This document shows, piece after piece, positions 1-11,017 of a DNA stretch of 64,000 nucleotides. A program made the position numbers and the translations under genes. The notes beneath the pieces are model-generated. The model was not told the DNA's origin and ran no database searches. It worked only from the letters and a program-made list of their open reading frames with translations. Position 1 is the first letter of the stretch, and each line of letters starts with the position of its first letter. The stretch is from Pseudomonas sp. KUIN-1 (lineage in GTDB: Bacteria > Pseudomonadota > Gammaproteobacteria > Pseudomonadales > Pseudomonadaceae): NCBI RefSeq assembly GCF_009176725.1, contig NZ_AP020337.1, forward strand, positions 4,161,501 to 4,225,500, in the 5' to 3' direction.

Positions 1-350
1 ATCAAGTCGGTATTTCAGCCCAAAGTGCGGGCGCGCGTCACATTCATATGCAGTTGCTGACGATCCCGCCCGGAGGTAAAGGCAAGGCACACAAACATCA
101 GGAGCATGAAACAGCTATTTACGCACTGAGTGGAGCTACCGGCTGCTGGTATGGCGAGTCGCTGGAAAAACATGCAGTCGTGGAAGAAGGCGACTTCTTT
201 TACATCCCGGCGGGCATGCCGCATGTGCCTTATAACCGCAGCAGCGAGAATGCAGCCACAGCTTTGATTGCGCGTACCGATCCAAATGAGCAGGAAAGCG
301 TGACCTTGCTGCCGGAACTAGACGAGGTATTGGCTTCCAGGCAGAGCTGA
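1..350 (+). CDS. Cupin-domain protein, 5' end outside the window
   Basis: The frame is open from the first bases of the window, so the visible ATG at 48 is probably internal and the N-terminus is missing. The visible part contains a compact cupin fold: PGGKGKAHKHQEHETAIY carries the first motif (His, His, Glu), followed by ALSG, the turn VVEEGDFFYIPAGMPHVPYN with the second-motif His, and a short tail. Such single-domain cupins bind a metal and serve as small isomerases, dioxygenases or sensors; the substrate cannot be read from the sequence. A strong hairpin follows 41 bases after the stop. The family call is safe, the function unknown. Confidence 0.8.
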   Translation, partial: QVGISAQSAGARHIHMQLLTIPPGGKGKAHKHQEHETAIYALSGATGCWYGESLEKHAVVEEGDFFYIPAGMPHVPYNRSSENAATALIARTDPNEQESVTLLPELDEVLASRQS

Positions 351-390
351 GCATGACTGTCGGAATACGTTCAAAACGCACAAACAAAAA

Positions 391-415
391 CGCCGCTCTG
401 TTGAGCGGCGTTTTT
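391..415. terminator. Bidirectional intrinsic terminator
   Basis: CGCCGCTC pairs with GAGCGGCG around a TGTT loop; a run of T follows on the + strand and a run of A precedes it, so it can stop both the cupin gene (+) and the tRNA genes (-). Confidence 0.85.
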
Positions 416-422
416 GTGAATT

Positions 423-498
<76 letters not shown>

Positions 499-502
499 AA
501 TA

Positions 503-578
503 TGGCGTCCCCTAGGGGACTCGAACCCCTGTTACCGCCGTGAAAGGGCGGTGTCCTAGGCCACTAGACGAAGGGGAC
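503..578 (-). tRNA. tRNA-Glu (anticodon TTC)
   Basis: The reverse complement starts GTCCCCTTCGTCTAG, the usual tRNA-Glu acceptor and D arm, has the anticodon loop CTTTCAC (TTC), and ends GACGCCA with an encoded CCA. Only four bases separate it from the downstream tRNA-Gly. The copy at 757-832 has the same sequence. Confidence 0.97.
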
Positions 579-678
579 ACTGCCTGAAACACAATGGTGT
601 GTGTTTCAGTTCCAGACATCATCCGAAGACGTGTTCTGGTTTCACTCAACCCTGCCCAAAGGCAAAGCTGCTTAAAAT

Positions 679-754
<76 letters not shown>

Positions 755-756
755 AA

Positions 757-832
757 TGGCGTCCCCTAGGGGACTCGAACCCCTGTTACCGCCGTGAAAG
801 GGCGGTGTCCTAGGCCACTAGACGAAGGGGAC
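757..832 (-). tRNA. tRNA-Glu (anticodon TTC), second copy
   Basis: Same 76-base sequence as 503-578. It is the first gene of the unit, about 65 bases downstream of the predicted promoter at 896-924. It charges with glutamate for translation and, in bacteria, also feeds tetrapyrrole synthesis. Confidence 0.97.
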
Positions 833-895
833 ACACGTACAACATTCACTACTTATTGGCGCTACGCTGTGTGCTTTACGCTGTAAGTGGCGCGC

Positions 896-924
896 ATTCT
901 ATGGATGGATTGAGGGGTCGTCAA
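896..924 (-). promoter_or_regulatory. Sigma-70 promoter of the tRNA unit
   Basis: Read on the - strand: TTGACG, 17 bases, TAGAAT, then a GC-rich discriminator (GCGCGCC) typical of stringently controlled stable-RNA promoters. It faces the four tRNA genes. Confidence 0.75.
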
Positions 925-1124
925 CCCCCATGTGAAAATTTATTGAAATCAATAACTTCGATGCCGTTCGGACGCTGACCGACTGTCGCCAGGCGCGCGG
1001 CTGATCAATCTCCCCTCATCTATATAGAAGAGATGCCGACAAACTCCGAGAGGGACATCTATGCGCAGTAGTGCTTAGCCACTACACTCGCACTAAAACT
1101 AATTGAACGAATGAGGTTTGCACA

Positions 1125-1895
1125 GTGACTCCACTCATGATCACGCTGATGGTAGTAGCAGGTATCGCACTGCTCATCGCGATCGGCTACCTGAATCACG
1201 TCGCTGAAAACGGCAAACTGGAGAAGGCTCGCACCAAGGTCGAACTGGGCGATCGCCTGCGTCGCTGCAGCGAGATCACCGAAGTGTTCCCGGGCCAGCT
1301 GATGTCCCCCGCCTTGAAGCTGTTGCTCGCGCGGCTGGAGCTGAACGTCGTGCAGCGCATGCTGAACATGGAGAAAGGCAACGCTCAGCTCAAGCACCGT
1401 ATTGGCGAACTGGAAGAGCAGATTGCCAAGGGCGAAGGCATCGACATACCCAACCCGGTCACACCGATCCAGACCGAAGCCAAGGCCAAGGACGTGCGTT
1501 TTCTGCTGGAAGCCCTGCATGGTCAGGTGACGCGTGCTGCACATGACGGCTTTCTGCAGACCAGCGAAGCGAAACACTGGATCCGTGAAATCCGCACGAT
1601 CCTGGTCAACCTGCACATCGAATTCTTCAACAACCTTGGCCAGACTGCACTTTCTCAGGATCAGCCAGGTCAGGCACGTCTGGCATTCGAGCGCGGCGTA
1701 CAGTATTTGCGCAACCAGCCGGACCCGGTCACTTATCAACAGCAACTGCTGGCGATGGAAAAACAACTGGCCCGTGCCAACTCCGTAGTGCTGACCAACA
1801 CCGCGCCGACCGAAGACGACGACAACGCACTGACCGAAGGCCTCAAGCAGGACGACACCGAATCGGAATGGAAGAAGAAAGTCATCTACGATTGA
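1125..1895 (+). CDS. Conserved membrane-anchored coiled-coil protein, function unknown
   Basis: 256 residues starting at GTG, chosen because GAGG lies 8 bases upstream and the frame begins directly with a membrane segment (residues about 5-22, MITLMVVAGIALLIAIGY). The rest looks cytoplasmic and helical: a charged stretch (residues 25-110) with heptad-like Leu/Glu/Lys spacing, a second helical block (120-220), and an acidic tail. No catalytic motif is visible. I remember similar proteins as hypothetical proteins of pseudomonads, but cannot name a function. A GC-rich inverted repeat follows the stop. Confidence 0.85.
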   Translation: MTPLMITLMVVAGIALLIAIGYLNHVAENGKLEKARTKVELGDRLRRCSEITEVFPGQLMSPALKLLLARLELNVVQRMLNMEKGNAQLKHRIGELEEQIAKGEGIDIPNPVTPIQTEAKAKDVRFLLEALHGQVTRAAHDGFLQTSEAKHWIREIRTILVNLHIEFFNNLGQTALSQDQPGQARLAFERGVQYLRNQPDPVTYQQQLLAMEKQLARANSVVLTNTAPTEDDDNALTEGLKQDDTESEWKKKVIYD

Positions 1896-1906
1896 TGACT
1901 GCCCCG

Positions 1907-1936
1907 CCGCTGCCGGACTTGTGCTCCGGGCAGCGG
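1907..1936. terminator. Hairpin between convergent genes
   Basis: CCGCTGCCGGA pairs with TCCGGGCAGCGG with one bulged base around an 8-base loop. No T run follows on either strand, so its efficiency as a terminator is uncertain. Confidence 0.4.
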
Positions 1937-1945
1937 CCGACCGGA

Positions 1946-2428
1946 TCAGCAGTCGGTCGATGCCAGAAAGATCGCCACAAGACGCTCGATCCCTGCCTGA
2001 TCCTCTTCGTTGAAACGCCCCACACTCGGACTGTCCAGGTCCAGCACACCGATCAGACGTCCCTCCTTGATCAATGGCACCACCAACTCGCTGTTCGATG
2101 CGCTGTCGCAGGCAATGTGCCCGGGAAACTCGTGAACGTCCTGCACACGCTGGGTTTGTCGGCTCTGCGCCGCCGCCCCGCAAACGCCCCGGCCGAAAGG
2201 AATGCGTACGCAGGCGATCTGCCCTTGAAACGGACCCAGCACCAGTTCTTCGTTGCGATTGAGGTAAAAGCCTGCCCAGTTCAGATCATCGAGCTGGGTG
2301 TAGAGAAACGCCGAAAACTGCGCCGCATTGGCGATGAAATCGCGTTCGTCGGCCAACAGTGCTTCCAGTTGTGCTGCCAGCAAACCATAGCCGTCCAGGC
2401 CCGCGCCGGTGTTTTGCAAATCAATCAT
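1946..2428 (-). CDS. msrC: Free methionine-(R)-sulfoxide reductase (GAF domain)
   Basis: 160 residues made up of one GAF domain of the fRMsr type. It reduces free Met-(R)-O, complementing MsrB, which acts on protein-bound methionine sulfoxide and is also encoded in this window. The three family cysteines are present: Cys73 and Cys83 in ACVRIPFGRGVCG, and the resolving/catalytic Cys107 in HIACDSASNSELVVP. The start overlaps the stop of the DUF815 ATPase gene by 4 bases, so the two are probably translated from one message. Confidence 0.93.
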   Translation of the reverse strand: MIDLQNTGAGLDGYGLLAAQLEALLADERDFIANAAQFSAFLYTQLDDLNWAGFYLNRNEELVLGPFQGQIACVRIPFGRGVCGAAAQSRQTQRVQDVHEFPGHIACDSASNSELVVPLIKEGRLIGVLDLDSPSVGRFNEEDQAGIERLVAIFLASTDC

Positions 2429-3315
2429 GTGTGTTGCTCCAACAATTCAAGTCCTACCCAGTAACGTGCAAATTGATAGGCGCAGCGGCCATTGCGATTA
2501 CCGCGCGCGGTTGCCCAGCGAATCGCGGCTTTTTCCAGGTTTTCGTCGCGCTGCCACTGCAATCCGGCTTTTTGCGCTAATTGCGTGATCCAGTGTTCGA
2601 CGACGTTCAGATAATGCTCCTGAGTGAACGGATAGAACGACAGCCACAGCCCGAACCGGTCAGACAAGGCGATCTTGTCTTCGACGGCCTCACTGGGGTG
2701 CAGTTCGCCGTCAACGTGCTTCCAGTCGACGTTGTCACTTTCCTTCTCGGGCACCAGGTGACGACGATTGGAGGTCGCGTACAGCAGCACGTTGTCTGGC
2801 GCCTGCTCCAGCGAGCCGTCGAGTACACTCTTCAGCACGCGATAATCACCCTCGCCCGACTCGAACGACAGGTCATCGCAGAACAGCACGAAACGCTGCG
2901 GCAGCTTGTGCAGTTGTTCAACCACACGCGGCAAATCACCCAGATGGTCGCGTTCGATCTCGATCAGGCGCAGACCGGCCGGAGCGTACTCGGCCAGCAG
3001 CGCGCGGATCAAGGACGACTTGCCGGTGCCGCGCGAACCCCAGAGCAAGGCATGGTTGGCAGGCAGCCCGTCGATGAACTGACGGGTATTGCGCCCCAAC
3101 TGATCGCGCTGCAGGTCGACGCCGATCAGATCGGTCAGGCGCGTATCGAGGCTCACTTGCAGCGGCATCAGGTAACCGCTGCGGCCCTCTTGCACCCAGC
3201 GCGCGGCCAGCGCCTGCGACCAGTCGACCGGCTCGCGCAGCGCTGGCAGCAACGGCTCCAGTCGGGCCAGCACGGCGTCGGCGCGCTGCAGAAAAGCATC
3301 CAACCGAGAATCCAC
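2425..3315 (-). CDS. DUF815-family P-loop ATPase
   Basis: 296 residues. Walker A is GSRGTGKS (93-100) and the Walker B-like strand is RFVLFCDDLSF (141-151), followed by an AAA-like sensor region (LLYATSNRRHLVP). The family is widespread and poorly characterised; DUF815 proteins resemble AAA+ ATPases. ATG start at 3315 with GGAG upstream. It is co-transcribed with msrC (4-base overlap) and divergent from the hybrid kinase gene, with an 85-base gap. The ATPase call is solid; the role is unknown. Confidence 0.88.
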   Translation of the reverse strand: MDSRLDAFLQRADAVLARLEPLLPALREPVDWSQALAARWVQEGRSGYLMPLQVSLDTRLTDLIGVDLQRDQLGRNTRQFIDGLPANHALLWGSRGTGKSSLIRALLAEYAPAGLRLIEIERDHLGDLPRVVEQLHKLPQRFVLFCDDLSFESGEGDYRVLKSVLDGSLEQAPDNVLLYATSNRRHLVPEKESDNVDWKHVDGELHPSEAVEDKIALSDRFGLWLSFYPFTQEHYLNVVEHWITQLAQKAGLQWQRDENLEKAAIRWATARGNRNGRCAYQFARYWVGLELLEQHT

Positions 3316-3400
3316 GGGATCTCCTTATATTTAACTGATTAGTCAGCAGTGCCGATCGGCTATGCTTGGCCGGCACCGGGCACCAGAAGTGGCAGTACTC

Positions 3401-5752
<2,352 letters not shown>

Positions 5753-5756
5753 AGAC

Positions 5757-6242
5757 TCAGCGCAGCAGCGCCTCGATCTCGCCCGTCAGTTCCTCAGGCT
5801 TGGTCAATGGCGCAAAACGCTTGACCAGCCGACCGTCCTGGCCAATCAGGAACTTGGTGAAATTCCACTTGATGCGCTCCGTGCCCAACAACCCCGGCGC
5901 CTGCTGCTTGAGCTGCACGAACAGCGGATGGGCCTGCTCGCCGTTCACATCGATCTTCTTGAACAACGGGAAGCTGACGCCATAGTTCAGCTCGCAAAAG
6001 CCGGAAATCGCCCCCTCGTCGCCTGGCTCCTGCTTGCCGAACTGGTTGCAGGGGAAACCCAGCACCACCAAGCCCTGATCCCTATAGTCCTGCCAGAGCT
6101 TTTCCAGGCCCTTGTATTGAGGGGTAAAGCCACACTTGCTGGCGGTGTTAACCACCAGCAGCGCCTTGCCGGAGAAATCGGCGAGGGTTTTCTGTTCGCC
6201 CTTGATCGTCGTGACCGGGATGCTCAGCAGGTTTTCACTCAT
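5757..6242 (-). CDS. gpx: Glutathione peroxidase (Cys type)
   Basis: 161 residues from the ATG at 6242, with GAGG 9 bases upstream; an in-frame TTG just before it is less likely. It reduces hydroperoxides using glutathione or thioredoxin. Peroxidatic Cys37 lies in NTASKCGFTPQY, and the Gln and Trp of the catalytic tetrad are seen in FPCNQFGKQEPG and KWNFTKFL. The stop lies 4 bases from the convergent sagS stop. The gene is 57 bases downstream of msrB on the same strand, so peroxide and methionine-sulfoxide repair are likely co-expressed. Confidence 0.95.
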   Translation of the reverse strand: MSENLLSIPVTTIKGEQKTLADFSGKALLVVNTASKCGFTPQYKGLEKLWQDYRDQGLVVLGFPCNQFGKQEPGDEGAISGFCELNYGVSFPLFKKIDVNGEQAHPLFVQLKQQAPGLLGTERIKWNFTKFLIGQDGRLVKRFAPLTKPEELTGEIEALLR

Positions 6243-6299
6243 CAAAGGAGGCCTCGATACTGGAATTGGGACAGGGCGTTGGCTGAATCTGCGCAGCGC

Positions 6300-6695
6300 T
6301 TAGGCGCGCGGCACCAGATCCAGGCAGACCGAATTGATGCAATAACGCAGGCCGGTGGGTGGCGGTCCATCCGGGAACACATGCCCCAGGTGCGCATCAC
6401 ATTTGGCGCAAACCACTTCGGTACGAATCATGCCGTGGCTCATATCGCGAACCTCGATCACTGCACTGTTCTCGAGTGGCGCATAGAAGCTGGGCCAGCC
6501 GCAGCCTGAATCGAACTTGGTGGTGGAATCGAACAGTGGCTCCTCGCAGCAGATACAGCGATAAATGCCGTCTGTCTTGACCTTGTCGTACTTGCCGGAA
6601 AACGGCCGCTCGGTGCCTTTCAGACGGCAGACGTTGTACTGCTCCGGGTCGAGCATCTGCTTCCACTCTTCCAGCGTTTTCTGCAACTTGTCCAC
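6300..6695 (-). CDS. msrB: Peptide-methionine (R)-S-oxide reductase
   Basis: 131 residues from the GTG at 6695, chosen because GGAGG sits 7 bases upstream and the length equals the usual pseudomonad MsrB; the open frame continues upstream to 6755 without a ribosome site. It repairs Met-(R)-O in proteins. Zinc ligands are CxxC pairs Cys47/Cys50 (RCICCEEPLF) and Cys96/Cys99 (VVCAKCDAHLGHVF); the catalytic residue is Cys119 in RYCINSVCL. It is followed by gpx on the same strand and is divergent from the aminotransferase gene. Confidence 0.95.
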   Translation of the reverse strand: MDKLQKTLEEWKQMLDPEQYNVCRLKGTERPFSGKYDKVKTDGIYRCICCEEPLFDSTTKFDSGCGWPSFYAPLENSAVIEVRDMSHGMIRTEVVCAKCDAHLGHVFPDGPPPTGLRYCINSVCLDLVPRA

Positions 6696-6883
6696 AGGTA
6701 CACCTCCGAATTCGAAAAACCCTGATCTGTACCTTTTCCGCAGATCAGGTGGCACGTATCATTGCGCCAGGTCAGACGTCAGTCTGGCACCCGCGTTTGT
6801 CGTACACAAACCCATTTTCATGGCGAATGTAGCGACCTTCATTGCAAGCCGGCGACAGCTCGTCCATTTTCGGGATCATCACC

Positions 6884-8095
6884 ATGCAGTTCAACAAATC
6901 GAACAAGCTCGCAAACGTCTGCTATGACATTCGCGGGCCGGTGCTCAAGCACGCCAAACGCCTGGAAGAGGAAGGTCACCGCATCCTCAAGCTGAACATC
7001 GGCAACCCGGCGCCGTTTGGTTTCGAGGCGCCGGACGAAATTCTGCAGGACGTGATCCGCAACTTGCCGACTGCGCAGGGCTACAGCGACTCCAAGGGCC
7101 TGTTCAGCGCCCGCAAGGCGGTGATGCAGTATTACCAGCAGAAGCAGGTCGAAGGCGTCGGCATCGAAGACATCTACCTGGGCAACGGCGTGTCCGAGCT
7201 GATCGTGATGTCGATGCAGGCGTTGCTCAACAATGGCGACGAAGTGCTGGTTCCGGCCCCCGACTACCCGCTGTGGACCGCTGCTGTCGCCTTGTCCGGT
7301 GGCAGCCCGGTGCACTACCTGTGCGACGAGCAGGCCAACTGGTGGCCGGATCTTGAAGACATCAAGGCCAAGATCACCCCGAACACCAAGGCCATGGTCA
7401 TCATCAACCCGAACAACCCGACAGGTGCGGTGTATTCGCGCGAAGTACTGCTGGGCATGCTGGAGCTGGCTCGCCAGCATAATCTGGTGGTGTTCTCCGA
7501 CGAAATCTACGACAAGATCCTGTATGACGACGCGGTACACATCTGCACCGCCTCGCTGGCGCCGGACCTGCTGTGCCTGACCTTCAACGGCCTGTCCAAG
7601 TCGTATCGGGTTGCGGGCTTCCGCTCCGGCTGGATCGCCATTTCCGGGCCGAAACACAACGCGCAGAGCTACATCGAAGGCATCGACATTCTGGCCAACA
7701 TGCGCCTGTGTGCCAACGTACCGAGCCAGCACGCCATCCAGACCGCGCTGGGCGGCTATCAGAGCATCAATGATCTGATTCTTCCCCCTGGCCGTCTGCT
7801 GGAACAGCGCAACCGCACCTGGGAGCTGCTCAACGACATTCCCGGTGTCAGCTGCGTGAAGCCGATGGGCGCGCTGTATGCGTTCCCGCGCATTGACCCG
7901 AAAGTCTGCCCGATCCTCAACGACGAGAAGTTCGTCCTCGACCTGCTGCTTTCCGAAAAACTGCTGGTGGTTCAGGGTACAGCGTTCAATTGGCCATACC
8001 CCGACCACTTCCGCGTCGTGACCCTGCCCCGCGTCGATGAACTGGAGCAGGCCATTGGCCGCATCGGTAACTTCCTCAAGGGTTATCGGCAGTAA
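6884..8095 (+). CDS. alaA: PLP-dependent alanine-type aminotransferase
   Basis: 403 residues from the ATG at 6884 (MQFNKSNKLANVCYDIRGPV). Fold-type I aminotransferase related to E. coli AlaA, which makes alanine from pyruvate and glutamate. Visible: INPNNPTGAVYS, SDEIYDKILYD with the PLP-ring Asp and Tyr, the Schiff-base Lys in GLSKSYRVAGFRSGW, and the C-terminal carboxylate-binding Arg region (HFRVVTLPR). Alone in its transcript, followed by a good terminator and then htpX, the same order as P. aeruginosa PA2828-PA2830. Confidence 0.92.
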   Translation: MQFNKSNKLANVCYDIRGPVLKHAKRLEEEGHRILKLNIGNPAPFGFEAPDEILQDVIRNLPTAQGYSDSKGLFSARKAVMQYYQQKQVEGVGIEDIYLGNGVSELIVMSMQALLNNGDEVLVPAPDYPLWTAAVALSGGSPVHYLCDEQANWWPDLEDIKAKITPNTKAMVIINPNNPTGAVYSREVLLGMLELARQHNLVVFSDEIYDKILYDDAVHICTASLAPDLLCLTFNGLSKSYRVAGFRSGWIAISGPKHNAQSYIEGIDILANMRLCANVPSQHAIQTALGGYQSINDLILPPGRLLEQRNRTWELLNDIPGVSCVKPMGALYAFPRIDPKVCPILNDEKFVLDLLLSEKLLVVQGTAFNWPYPDHFRVVTLPRVDELEQAIGRIGNFLKGYRQ

Positions 8096-8123
8096 ACAGC
8101 CACAGCGCTCTCCCCCGACCTCT

Positions 8124-8153
8124 CTGCCCCGACCCGCTCGGGGCAGTTTATTT
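8124..8153 (+). terminator. Intrinsic terminator after alaA
   Basis: CTGCCCCGA pairs with TCGGGGCAG, followed by TTTATTT on the + strand. Confidence 0.8.
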
Positions 8154-8287
8154 CTGTGCGCCCGAAACATCATGGACGCCCTGCCCCAAACGCTTCAGGC
8201 ATCGACCACTCTGGCTCAGGCGCCGTTCAGCCTTGCAGGATTACCATTGATTGCGACAAGAGGACACAGTTTGAAATAGTCCCTCTG

Positions 8288-8316
8288 TTGAATAGCAGCA
8301 AGCATCACCTTATATA
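8288..8316 (+). promoter_or_regulatory. Sigma-70-like promoter of htpX
   Basis: TTGAAT, 17 bases, TATATA, ending 44 bases before the htpX start. htpX is heat-induced in other bacteria; I could not fit a clear sigma-32 minus-10 (CCCCAT) here. Confidence 0.6.
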
Positions 8317-8360
8317 CCCGGCATCGAGTTACATATTTACCTGAGGAGAACGTTTCGACC

Positions 8361-9248
8361 ATGATGCGCATTTTGCTGTTTTTGGCCACTAACCTTGCGG
8401 TCGTGCTGATTGCCAGCATCACCCTGAGCCTTTTTGGCTTCAATGGGTTCATGGCGGCCAACGGGGTTGATCTGAACCTCAATCAGCTGCTGGTCTTCTG
8501 CGCTGTGTTCGGCTTCGCGGGCTCGCTGTTCTCGCTGTTCATCTCCAAGTGGATGGCGAAGATGAGCACCGGTACTCAGATCATCAGCCAGCCTCGCACT
8601 CGCCATGAGCAATGGTTGCTGCAGACCGTTGAACAATTGTCCCGCGACGCGGGCATCAAGATGCCGGAGGTCGGTATTTTCCCGGCGTACGAAGCCAACG
8701 CGTTCGCTACGGGCTGGAACAAGAACGATGCACTGGTTGCGGTCAGCCAGGGCCTGCTCGAGCGTTTTTCGCCGGATGAGGTGAAAGCCGTACTGGCGCA
8801 CGAGATCGGCCACGTTGCCAACGGCGACATGGTGACGCTGGCGCTGGTGCAGGGTGTGGTGAACACCTTCGTGATGTTCTTCGCCCGCATCATCGGCAAC
8901 TTCGTCGACAAGGTGATCTTCAAGACTGAAAACGGTCAGGGCATCGCTTACTACATCACGACGATCTTCGCCGAGCTGGTACTGGGCTTTCTGGCCAGCG
9001 CCATCGTCATGTGGTTCTCGCGCAAACGCGAATTCCGCGCTGACGATGCCGGTGCACGACTGGCGGGTACGGGTGCAATGATCGGCGCGCTGCAACGCCT
9101 GCGTTCCGAACAGGGCGTCCCGGTGAACATGCCCGACAGCCTGACCGCCTTCGGTATCAACGCCGGTCTCAAGAAAGGCCTCGCCGGCCTGTTCATGAGC
9201 CACCCGCCGCTGGAGCAACGCATCGAGGCCCTGCGCCGCCGCGGTTGA
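8361..9248 (+). CDS. htpX: Membrane-bound zinc metalloprotease HtpX
   Basis: 295 residues. M48 protease that degrades damaged inner-membrane proteins alongside FtsH. Two N-terminal membrane segments (about 4-24 and 40-60), zinc site His147-Glu148-x-x-His151 in LAHEIGH, two further hydrophobic segments (about 157-175 and 195-215), and the third ligand Glu in KREFRADDAG. The start is a double ATG preceded by GAGGAG. Order alaA-htpX-tpm is the same as in P. aeruginosa. Confidence 0.96.
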   Translation: MMRILLFLATNLAVVLIASITLSLFGFNGFMAANGVDLNLNQLLVFCAVFGFAGSLFSLFISKWMAKMSTGTQIISQPRTRHEQWLLQTVEQLSRDAGIKMPEVGIFPAYEANAFATGWNKNDALVAVSQGLLERFSPDEVKAVLAHEIGHVANGDMVTLALVQGVVNTFVMFFARIIGNFVDKVIFKTENGQGIAYYITTIFAELVLGFLASAIVMWFSRKREFRADDAGARLAGTGAMIGALQRLRSEQGVPVNMPDSLTAFGINAGLKKGLAGLFMSHPPLEQRIEALRRRG

Positions 9249-9286
9249 ACCACGAACGCGATAGCCTCAGCCCCGCGCATGGCAAT

Positions 9287-9375
9287 GAGAGGTGTTCTTC
9301 CGGACACCTCTCGTTCCTTACGCTCCGCGTGGGAATGCAGTTCGTGACGCAGGGCGTCAAACGGTTCTGCGATTC
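9287..9375. repeat. Hairpin plus dispersed short repeat of the P. syringae type
   Basis: Two elements side by side. At 9287-9312, GAGAGGTGT pairs perfectly with ACACCTCTC around an 8-base loop. At 9311-9375 there is a stretch with imperfect inverted ACGCTCCGCGT / ACGCAGGGCGT units of the kind I remember scattered between genes of P. syringae genomes. It lies between the convergent htpX and tpm genes. Only one copy is in this window, so the repeat status rests on memory. Confidence 0.55.
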
Positions 9376-9394
9376 AGAGAGATTCAGGACCAAC

Positions 9395-10057
9395 TCAGCG
9401 CGATTGACGCTCCAACACATAAACATGCTCATCCATACGCTCCAATCCGGCCTTCAACGCCTTGGGACTGCTGTGCAGCGTATCCTGCCCGCCTACCTTC
9501 GTTACCTCCCAGTTTCCCGACATGCCCCTCTGCAGCCATGTGTGCGGCACGGAGAATGGCGGGCCTTCGAGCAGGGTCTGATCGTATTCCAGGGTGATCA
9601 GTAAACCGCTACACGCTTGCGGCGTCAGCGCTTCAAGCTGCCATACATAGCGTTCGCGCATATCCGCTGGCAAGGCGATCATCGCGGCACGGTCGTAAAA
9701 CGCCGCGCAATGACCGATATCGCGCACAGTCAGCGCGAAGAAATCACCGCACCAGATTTCGATACCGGGCGCTGCGTAGACCTTGAAGTCGCCCTGCGAC
9801 GTAATCTGCGGCTGCTCACCACGCTCGGTGAAATAGCTCTCTACCGCCGCCTCGGACAGCTCGGCGCCCACCACGTGATACCCCTGCCCCCTCAGCCAGC
9901 TCATGTCCTGGCTCTTGCCACATAACGGCACCAGAACCCGCGCCCCTGGTGCAACACTCAACGAGGACCAGTATTGCTGCAGGTCCTGATTGACCTCGGA
10001 CTGATGAAAGCCGATCTGTCCGGCGCTCCAGCGCTGCAGCCAAAAATCCGTCTTCAT
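9395..10057 (-). CDS. tpm: Thiopurine S-methyltransferase
   Basis: 220 residues. SAM-dependent methyltransferase of the TPMT class; the bacterial enzyme methylates selenium and tellurium compounds as well as thiopurines and was studied in P. syringae. N-terminal WSAGQIGFHQ, SAM motif RVLVPLCGKSQDMSWLRGQG, and the acidic loop VGAELSEAAV are typical. ATG start with AGGAGG upstream (reverse of CCTCCT). Divergent from the dioxygenase gene across an AT-rich 102-base gap. Confidence 0.95.
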   Translation of the reverse strand: MKTDFWLQRWSAGQIGFHQSEVNQDLQQYWSSLSVAPGARVLVPLCGKSQDMSWLRGQGYHVVGAELSEAAVESYFTERGEQPQITSQGDFKVYAAPGIEIWCGDFFALTVRDIGHCAAFYDRAAMIALPADMRERYVWQLEALTPQACSGLLITLEYDQTLLEGPPFSVPHTWLQRGMSGNWEVTKVGGQDTLHSSPKALKAGLERMDEHVYVLERQSR

Positions 10058-10159
10058 GAAAACCTCCTGAAAATTCGATAAAAAAGCGCCAGAACTTATA
10101 TTAGATTTAGATCATAAAAATGACCGACTATGAGTCATCTCTCTATTCTGGAGCTTTAA

Positions 10160-10927
10160 ATGTTCCCCAGCCTGTTTATTTCCCATGGCTCCCCCATGCT
10201 GGCGCTGGAACCCGGTGACAGCGGCCCGGCTCTGAAGCGACTGGCTGCCAGCCTGCCACGGCCTCGCGCCATCGTGATGGTCTCTGCCCACTGGGAAAGC
10301 CATGAACTGATCGTCAACGGCAATTCACATCCAGAGACATGGCATGACTTCGGCGGTTTTTCGCCCGAATTGTTTGCAGTGCAGTACCCGGCGCAAGGGT
10401 TGCCGGAACTGACGCGCACGGTGGTAGATCTGCTTGCCGCCAGCGACCTGCCTGCACGCATCGACAGCAGACGTCCGTTCGACCACGGCGTCTGGGTGCC
10501 GTTGTCGCTGATGTACCCGAACGCCGACATTCCGGTGGTGCAGGTTTCACTGCCCAGCCGCCAGGGACCTGAACTGCAGACCCGCGTGGGCCGGGCACTG
10601 GCCAGCTTGCGTGAACAGGGTGTGCTGATCATCGGCTCAGGCAGCATCACGCATAACCTGCGTGATCTTGACTGGAACGCCGGACCCGACAGCATCGAGC
10701 CCTGGGCTGCCGTGTTTCGTGACTGGATGATCGACAAGCTGCAAAACGACGACGAAGCCGCACTGCACCACTACCGCAGCCTTGCTCCTCACGCAGCCCG
10801 TGCGCACCCCAGTGACGAGCACCTGCTGCCGCTGTATTTTGCGCGCGGCGCTGGCGGTGGCTTCGGCATTGCCCATCAGGGCTTCACCATGGGCGCGCTC
10901 GGGATGGATATCTATCGGTTCGGGTGA
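10160..10927 (+). CDS. Class III extradiol dioxygenase, DODA/LigB type
   Basis: 255 residues. Single-domain member of the LigB superfamily, close to E. coli YgiD / 4,5-DOPA dioxygenases. Metal and catalytic His candidates: His9 (FISHGSPM), His44 (SAHWESH), His in RPFDHGVW, and GSGSITHNL. The natural substrate of the bacterial enzymes is not settled; it could be a catechol. It stands alone between divergent tpm and convergent deaD and ends at a bidirectional terminator. Confidence 0.88.
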   Translation: MFPSLFISHGSPMLALEPGDSGPALKRLAASLPRPRAIVMVSAHWESHELIVNGNSHPETWHDFGGFSPELFAVQYPAQGLPELTRTVVDLLAASDLPARIDSRRPFDHGVWVPLSLMYPNADIPVVQVSLPSRQGPELQTRVGRALASLREQGVLIIGSGSITHNLRDLDWNAGPDSIEPWAAVFRDWMIDKLQNDDEAALHHYRSLAPHAARAHPSDEHLLPLYFARGAGGGFGIAHQGFTMGALGMDIYRFG

Positions 10928-10965
10928 AGCCAATAGCGCCAACCTGCCTGAATCCAAAGCAAAAA

Positions 10966-10993
10966 AATCCCCGAACCAGTCGGGGATTTTTTA
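10966..10993. terminator. Bidirectional intrinsic terminator
   Basis: AATCCCCG pairs with CGGGGATT around a 7-base loop, with A and T runs on the two sides; it serves the dioxygenase (+) and deaD (-). Confidence 0.9.
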
Positions 10994-11017
10994 TTGGCCG
11001 ATCAGCTCAAGAGCCGA

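Noticed and set aside
880..900. TGTAAG as a possible GacA-binding box
   Set aside because: The second half (CTTACA) is missing, and the position is inside the tRNA promoter leader.
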